17,694 bases of DNA from an uncultured Anaerolineales bacterium (GTDB lineage: Bacteria > Chloroflexota > Anaerolineae > Anaerolineales > Villigracilaceae), in the NCBI GenBank assembly GCA_938008865.1, contig CALLJA010000161.1, positions 1-17,694 on the forward strand, given 5' to 3'. The position numbers were made by a program, and so were the translations under genes. Of the stretch, positions 13,772-17,694 are shown piece after piece. The stretch's first letter is position 1; each line of letters starts with the position of its first letter. Below the pieces are notes generated by a model, which saw nothing but the letters and a program-made list of their open reading frames with translations, searched no databases and had not been told where the DNA came from.

Positions 13772-14635
13772 TTACCACTGACGCCGCGCGCGGGCGCGGG
13801 AACGGATGGTGGTGGCAACCAGGTTCATGCCCAGCACGAAGACCAGCAGCACCAGCGCCGTGCCATATTGGATCTGGGGCGGCATCTCGGGCACCTGCGT
13901 GGAGATGACGAACAGGTGATACGGCAGGGCCATGGTCGCATCAAAGGGCGAGTTGGGCAGGCGCGGCAGGAAGAAGGCAGCGCCCGTGAACAGGATTGGC
14001 GCGGTCTCACCCGCGGCGCGCTCCAGACCAAGGATGACCCCCGTCAGGATGCCAGGCAGGGCTTGCGGCAAGACGATGCGCTGGATGCCCTGCCAGCGCG
14101 TGCCGCCCAGCGAGACGCTGACGGTGCGGAACGGCTGGGGCACAGCGCGCAGCGCCTCCTCGGCGGTGCTGATGATGACGGGCAGGGTCATGATCGAAAG
14201 GGTCAGCGAGGCCGCCAGGATGCTGGTGCCAAATTGCAGAAACAGCACGAACAGGCCCAGGCCAAATAGTCCATACACCACCGAGGGGATGCCCGCCAGG
14301 TTGATGATGGCGATACGGATCAGGCGGGTGAGCGCATTATCTGGCGCATACTCCGAAAGGTAGATCGCGGCGGCGATCCCCAACGGCACCGAGAAGACCG
14401 CCGTGCCGATGGTCAGGTAGAACGTGCCGACGATGGCAGGCAGGATTCCACCCACGCGCATGCCATCGCGGGGAAAATCCGCGAGGAACTCCCAGGAAAT
14501 GGCGGGCAGGCCCTGGGATAGGATGTAGATCACTACGGCTACAATGGGGACCACGGTGACCACGGCCATCAGGGTCAGGGAGATGAAGCCGAGTCGCTCG
14601 GTCAGGTGGCGGTTGAGACGCAGGCGTCGCATCAT
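13772..14635 (-). CDS. pstA: Phosphate ABC transporter permease PstA (set 2)
   Basis: This 287-residue permease has normal family length and lacks the long insertion of PstA1. Membrane segments start near 17 and recur through the core. Family landmarks are INLAGIPSVVYGLFGLGLF, the PstB-docking loop SLGGTRWQGIQRIVLPQALPG and LERAAGETAPILFTGA. ATG 14635 overlaps the pstC2 stop as ATGA; a second ATG follows directly at 14632 and cannot be excluded. It should pair with PstC2 and be powered by PstB2, PstB3 or even PstB1, since three ATPases share the locus. Confidence 0.93.
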   Translation of the reverse strand: MMRRLRLNRHLTERLGFISLTLMAVVTVVPIVAVVIYILSQGLPAISWEFLADFPRDGMRVGGILPAIVGTFYLTIGTAVFSVPLGIAAAIYLSEYAPDNALTRLIRIAIINLAGIPSVVYGLFGLGLFVLFLQFGTSILAASLTLSIMTLPVIISTAEEALRAVPQPFRTVSVSLGGTRWQGIQRIVLPQALPGILTGVILGLERAAGETAPILFTGAAFFLPRLPNSPFDATMALPYHLFVISTQVPEMPPQIQYGTALVLLVFVLGMNLVATTIRSRARARRQW

Positions 14636-15528
14636 GACAGAACCCTCTCCGCGCGCTGTTTCGAGCGGAAGACGACCGACGAGGCGGCCACGTTCACAGC
14701 CAGTGAAATAATGAACAACACCATGCCGATGAAGAACAGCGTGTGATAATGGATGCTACCATTGGCTACCTCGCCCATTTCCGCGGCGATGGTGGCGGTC
14801 ATGGTGCGGACGGGTGAGAACAGGCTGCCGGGTGTGACGGCCAGCACGGGCGCATTGCCCGTCACCATCATGACGGTCATGGTTTCGCCGATGGCACGGC
14901 CCACGCCGAGCATGATGGCCGTCAGCACGCCCGATTTGGCGGCGGGCAGCGTCACGCGCCAGATGGTCTGCCAGCGGGTGGCGCCCAGCGCCCAGGCACC
15001 CTCACGGTACGAGCGCGGGACCGAGTCGAGCGCGTCCTCGGCGATGGAGACCACTGTCGGGACGGCGATGCCGCCCAAGAGCAGCGATCCCGTCAGGGCG
15101 GTCAGACCCGTCGGCAGGTCCAGCAGGGTGCGGACGAAGGGCGAAAGCACCAGAATGCCGAGAAATCCAAGCACCACGGAGGGCAGTCCGCCCAGCAGTT
15201 CCACCAGCGGCTTGAGAATCTCACGCATCCAGCGCGGGGCGATCTCGGAGATGTAGACCGCCGTGCCGATCCCAAACGGGACGGCCACCATTGTCGCGCC
15301 GAGCGTGACCATGATGGAGCCCGTGACGAGCGGCAGGATGCCGAAGTAATTTTCGATCGGATACCAGCGCAGGCTGAGCAAGGTGGAGATCGGCACTTCG
15401 CCGAGGGTGGGCAGGCCTTCACGCAGCAGGAAGAAAAAGATAAGGGCAACAAAGACGATGGCCGAATAGCCCGAAGCCCGCACCAGGCGGGTGATGAGGA
15501 ATTCTCGCCAGTTAAGGGTTTTTTCCAT
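14632..15528 (-). CDS. pstC: Phosphate ABC transporter permease PstC (set 2)
   Basis: The protein has 298 residues from ATG 15528 with AAAGAGG six bases upstream. An ATG at 15576 would place the start within the GC-rich hairpin and give an unlikely arginine-rich leader. The first membrane segment is at about 22-42. The permease core includes KPLVELLGGLPSVVLGFLGI, the docking loop ALGATRWQTIWRVTLPAAKSG and GVGRAIGETMTVMMV, all typical of PstC. It overlaps pstA2 by four bases and lies 55 bp after pstS2, with a strong stem-loop in the gap. Confidence 0.93.
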   Translation of the reverse strand: MEKTLNWREFLITRLVRASGYSAIVFVALIFFFLLREGLPTLGEVPISTLLSLRWYPIENYFGILPLVTGSIMVTLGATMVAVPFGIGTAVYISEIAPRWMREILKPLVELLGGLPSVVLGFLGILVLSPFVRTLLDLPTGLTALTGSLLLGGIAVPTVVSIAEDALDSVPRSYREGAWALGATRWQTIWRVTLPAAKSGVLTAIMLGVGRAIGETMTVMMVTGNAPVLAVTPGSLFSPVRTMTATIAAEMGEVANGSIHYHTLFFIGMVLFIISLAVNVAASSVVFRSKQRAERVLS

Positions 15529-15551
15529 AAGCCTCTTTCTCAAAACAACAC

Positions 15552-15575
15552 TGCGCCGCCGTGGACGGCGGCGCA
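15552..15575 (-). terminator. GC-rich stem-loop after pstS2 (attenuator or mRNA stabiliser)
   Basis: TGCGCCGCCG (15552-15561) and CGGCGGCGCA (15566-15575) form a perfect 10-bp stem with a 4-nt loop. It starts 8 nt after the pstS2 stop. The downstream minus-strand bases (GTGTTGTTTTG) are moderately U-rich, so partial termination is possible. It has the same position as the hairpin after pstS1. Confidence 0.75.
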
Positions 15576-15583
15576 CACAGGAA

Positions 15584-16468
15584 TTATTTGATCGGCACGA
15601 ACCCGAGTTTGGTCACGATGGCTTGCGCCGCGGGGGAAAGGATCCAGTCGAGATAGGCCTTGACCGCACCCGTCGGCTGGCCCGCCGTGTACATATACAG
15701 GTCGCGCGCAATGGGATAGGTCCCGTCATTGACGGTGTCGGCTGAGGGCAGGATATACGCGCCGCCCTGCTCCTTCGCAATGGCGATCATCTTCAGGTCA
15801 TGCGGCACATATCCCAGGCCATCGTAACCGATGGCGTTCGGATTCTGGCGCACTTCGTAGATGATGCCCTCAGAAGACGGCAGCAACAGGGTGTCCATCG
15901 AGAACAGGGTCTTATTCTCCTTGTCGCCCAAGCGCAGGACCGTTTCGAGGAAATAGACGTGCGTGCCCGAGTTGGTCTCGCGCGAGAGCCGCACGATGGG
16001 ACGGTCTTCACCGCCGACCTCCTGCCAGTTGGTGATCTTGCCGCTATAGATATCGGCGATTTGCTGGAGGGTCAACTCAGAGACAGGGTTCTCGGGGTTG
16101 ACGATGACGGCGATGGCGTCGCGCGCGATGACGAACTCGACGGGTTCAATACCCTTGGCCTCCGCCTCGGCCAGTTCCTCACCCTTGATTTGGCGCGACG
16201 CATTGGCGATGTCCACCGTACCGTTGACGAGGGCCGCGATACCCGTGCCCGAGCCACCGCCCGTCACCGAGATGCGCACGTCCGCGTGGTCGGCCTGGTA
16301 CTGCTCGGCCCAGGCCAGCGCCAGGTTGACGATGGTATCGGAACCTTTGTTCTCGATGTATGCGGTTGCAGTTTGCGGGGAGGAAGGGGACGAATCGATT
16401 GAGGTACAGGAAACACCAAACAGGGCCAGCGCAATCGTAAGTCCAATGAGGCGGGGCAGCAATTTCAT
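15584..16468 (-). CDS. pstS: Phosphate-binding lipoprotein PstS (set 2)
   Basis: The start is ATG 16468, giving 294 residues. The frame runs further upstream to 16558, but that would add an arginine-rich stretch overlapping pstB3 and bury the signal peptide. A short signal peptide ends in the lipobox FGVSC (Cys21). The binding domain follows with NKGSDTIVNLA (40-50), GGGSGTGIAAL (70-80), ANASRQIKGEEL and RETNSGTHVYFLE. These give the glycine/serine loops that hold phosphate. It is shorter than PstS1 and lacks the proline-rich linker. It heads pst2 and is divergent from pstB3 across 38 bp, where its TATAAT ends seven bases before the ATG. No Pho box is visible, so it may be expressed differently from PstS1. 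Confidence 0.92.
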   Translation of the reverse strand: MKLLPRLIGLTIALALFGVSCTSIDSSPSSPQTATAYIENKGSDTIVNLALAWAEQYQADHADVRISVTGGGSGTGIAALVNGTVDIANASRQIKGEELAEAEAKGIEPVEFVIARDAIAVIVNPENPVSELTLQQIADIYSGKITNWQEVGGEDRPIVRLSRETNSGTHVYFLETVLRLGDKENKTLFSMDTLLLPSSEGIIYEVRQNPNAIGYDGLGYVPHDLKMIAIAKEQGGAYILPSADTVNDGTYPIARDLYMYTAGQPTGAVKAYLDWILSPAAQAIVTKLGFVPIK

Positions 16469-16475
16469 CAGGCCG

Positions 16476-16481
16476 ATTATA
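16476..16481 (-). promoter_or_regulatory. -10 element of pstS2, predicted leaderless
   Basis: A perfect TATAAT on the minus strand ends seven bases before the pstS2 ATG, so transcription should start at or next to the start codon. No ribosome site is present. No clear -35 hexamer is seen. Confidence 0.6.
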
Positions 16482-16493
16482 TCGCAATGATGA

Positions 16494-16499
16494 TAGAAT
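16494..16499 (+). promoter_or_regulatory. -10 element of pstB3, predicted leaderless
   Basis: TAGAAT on the plus strand ends seven bases before ATG 16507, mirroring the pstS2 element 12 bp away on the other strand. There is no ribosome binding site in the seven-base gap. Confidence 0.55.
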
Positions 16500-16506
16500 C
16501 CGACCC

Positions 16507-17268
16507 ATGACCGCCTCCGCCTTCTCTGTCCAAGCCTTGAATTTCTACTACGGCGCATCGCGCGCCCTGTCGAACATCAGCCTGGAGATTGAGCCGCGCA
16601 AGGTGACCGCGCTGATCGGTCCCTCGGGCTGCGGTAAGTCCACTTTCCTGCGCTGCCTCAACCGCATGAACGACACCATCGCAGGCACACGCGTGGAGGG
16701 CAGGATCCTGCTCGACGGCACCGACATCCACGGGGCGGAACTGGACGTCGTGACCCTGCGTCAGCGCGTGGGCATGGTCTTTCAGAAACCCAACCCATTT
16801 CCGCAATCCATCTACGACAACGTGGCCTTCGGCCCGCGCGTGATGGGGGCGGACCTCACCAAGCAGCAGTTGGACGAGATTATCGAGCGCAGCCTAACCC
16901 AGGCCGCCCTGTGGGACGAAGTAAAGAACATCCTGCACGAGAACGCGCTCAGCCTCTCGCTCGGCCAGCAGCAGCGCCTGTGTATCGCGCGTGTGGTGGC
17001 CGTCCAGCCCGAGGTGATCCTGATGGACGAGTCCACTTCGGCGCTGGACCCAATCGCCACTCTACGCGTGGAAGAGTTGATTGCCGAGTTGAAGGAAAAG
17101 TACACCATCGTCATCGTCACGCACAATATGCAGCAGGCCGCGCGCGTCTCAGACCACACAGGCCTGTTCTGGCTGGGCGAGCTGGTGGAATTCTCCCCCA
17201 CCACCGAGATATTCACCCGCCCGAAGCAGGAATTGACCGAAGCCTACATCACAGGCAGGATGGGCTAG
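16507..17268 (+). CDS. pstB: Third PstB-like ATPase, divergent from pstS2, with altered signature motif
   Basis: The protein has 253 residues, with PstB similarity from end to end. Walker A GPSGCGKST (38-46) and Q-loop MVFQKPNPFP (Gln93) are canonical, as is the H-loop His206 in IVTHNMQQAAR. The ABC signature is LSLGQQQR (150-157), with Leu152 where glycine is usual. Walker B reads ILMDES, with Ser176 replacing proline and Asp174/Glu175 kept. It stands alone, transcribed away from pst2, with no permease next to it on its strand. It may supply the ATPase for PstC2/PstA2, where PstB2 lacks the Q-loop glutamine, perhaps forming a mixed dimer; that is inference. No later methionine near the N-terminus competes as a start. 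A strong terminator follows. Confidence 0.92.
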   Translation: MTASAFSVQALNFYYGASRALSNISLEIEPRKVTALIGPSGCGKSTFLRCLNRMNDTIAGTRVEGRILLDGTDIHGAELDVVTLRQRVGMVFQKPNPFPQSIYDNVAFGPRVMGADLTKQQLDEIIERSLTQAALWDEVKNILHENALSLSLGQQQRLCIARVVAVQPEVILMDESTSALDPIATLRVEELIAELKEKYTIVIVTHNMQQAARVSDHTGLFWLGELVEFSPTTEIFTRPKQELTEAYITGRMG

Positions 17269-17280
17269 AGGAAGAAAGTT

Positions 17281-17312
17281 AAACGAGGCTCCCGCGATGG
17301 GAGCCTCGTTTT
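17281..17312. terminator. Terminator after pstB3, shared with the convergent PKD-like gene
   Basis: AACGAGGCTCCC (17281-17292) pairs perfectly with GGGAGCCTCGTT (17298-17309) around a 5-nt loop, and the T-run extends to 17312. It lies 12 bp after the pstB3 stop and 26 bp beyond the stop of the minus-strand gene. Confidence 0.9.
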
Positions 17313-17338
17313 TGTTCGGGACGAAACGCCCGCCCCCG

Positions 17339-17694
17339 TTATTTGACCGTAACCACCACCCCGTCGTCGGCACAGATGGTTGTGCGGCAGACATACACCG
17401 TGACGGAATATTGGCCCTTGCCCGAGAACGTATAACTGAACGTGCCCGCCCCCTGGAACGGCGCGACCACCTGTTTCTGATTGCGATAGACAGCCCAGGT
17501 GTACGTGCAGAAGCTGGTCGTGCCGCAAGCCAGCACGCTCCCGTCTGCAAACTGGACAAAGGTGTCGCGCGCGTTGAAATTGACGGGCAACGGTGAGCCA
17601 CCTTCGGTCAGCGAGGCGGTCAGGATCACGGTCATGGTCGAGGCAGCAGGTTCGACGGTCGGAACCTGGGTTGGGGTTTCGGTCGAGGGCGGGG
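17339..17694 (-). CDS. C-terminal part of a surface protein with Thr/Pro linker and PKD-like domain (5' end outside window)
   Basis: The minus-strand frame stays open to the right edge, so the gene is cut there and the ATG at 17635 is probably internal. The visible 118 or so residues begin with a Pro/Thr/Ser-rich linker (STETPTQVPTVEPAAST). A beta-sandwich-like domain of about 98 residues follows: ILTASLTEGGSPLPVNFNA, then TYTWAVYRNQKQV, then GTFSYTFSGKGQYSVTVYVC. This pattern of P-V-F-A, Y-W and a closing Y-V-T-V resembles PKD-like domains. Two cysteine pairs (CGTTSFC and CRTTIC) may form disulfides, consistent with an extracellular location. The N-terminal domains are unseen, so the function cannot be given. 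It converges on pstB3 and shares its terminator. Confidence 0.7.
   Translation of the reverse strand, partial: PPSTETPTQVPTVEPAASTMTVILTASLTEGGSPLPVNFNARDTFVQFADGSVLACGTTSFCTYTWAVYRNQKQVVAPFQGAGTFSYTFSGKGQYSVTVYVCRTTICADDGVVVTVK

Noticed and set aside
16469..16558. Extension of pstS2 upstream to an ATG at 16558
   Set aside because: It would overlap pstB3 on the other strand, add an arginine-rich leader and hide a good lipoprotein signal peptide that begins at 16468.

Overview
The window looks like a chromosomal piece of a Chloroflexota bacterium, most likely Anaerolineae. The basis is indirect: moderately high GC, a lipoprotein with Pro/Thr/Ala-rich EPTAAP linker repeats, an SLH protein of the GITxGCG...CP type, a PstA with a long insertion, and -10 elements lying almost on start codons. 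No rRNA, tRNA, CRISPR array or insertion sequence was seen. No gene-free stretch exceeds 300 bases; the longest is about 230 bp (7614-7843).

Layout. Bases 1-186 are the 3' end of an alpha/beta-hydrolase-like gene with a strong terminator. Bases 222-2698 (+) hold a two-gene NAD-salvage operon (nicotinamidase-like, then nicotinate phosphoribosyltransferase) behind a consensus sigma70-type promoter and a perfect palindromic operator candidate. Bases 2764-7613 (-) are a complete phosphate operon, pstS1-pstC1-pstA1-pstB1-phoU. A divergent SLH/cadherin-like surface protein follows (7844-9097, +). From 10052 leftward is surE (-). Just upstream of it is an unlisted 30-residue membrane peptide gene (10158-10250, -). 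Then come phoR, a six-segment membrane protein, and phoB (10332-12925, -). Bases 13008-16468 (-) are a second set, pstS2-pstC2-pstA2-pstB2, and a third pstB diverges from it (16507-17268, +). A PKD-like surface protein is cut by the right edge.

How it works together. Nearly everything from 2764 to 17268 concerns inorganic phosphate: two ABC importers, three ATPases, PhoU, and a PhoR/PhoB two-component pair. The main new observation is a shared promoter plan on the minus strand. Hexamers related to TTAACC repeat every 11 bp, with a -10 element exactly 48 bp from the start of the first hexamer. This plan is present at pstS1, at surE and at the 30-residue peptide gene, and a shorter version lies at phoB. 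It resembles Pho boxes known elsewhere, including the TTAAC-type repeats of cyanobacteria. It suggests a local PhoB regulon that includes a SurE nucleotidase and an undescribed small membrane protein. The second pst set and pstB3 show no such box. They share a 38-bp divergent promoter whose two -10 elements each sit 7 nt from the start codon, suggesting leaderless transcripts. Two of the three PstB proteins have changes in conserved ATPase motifs.
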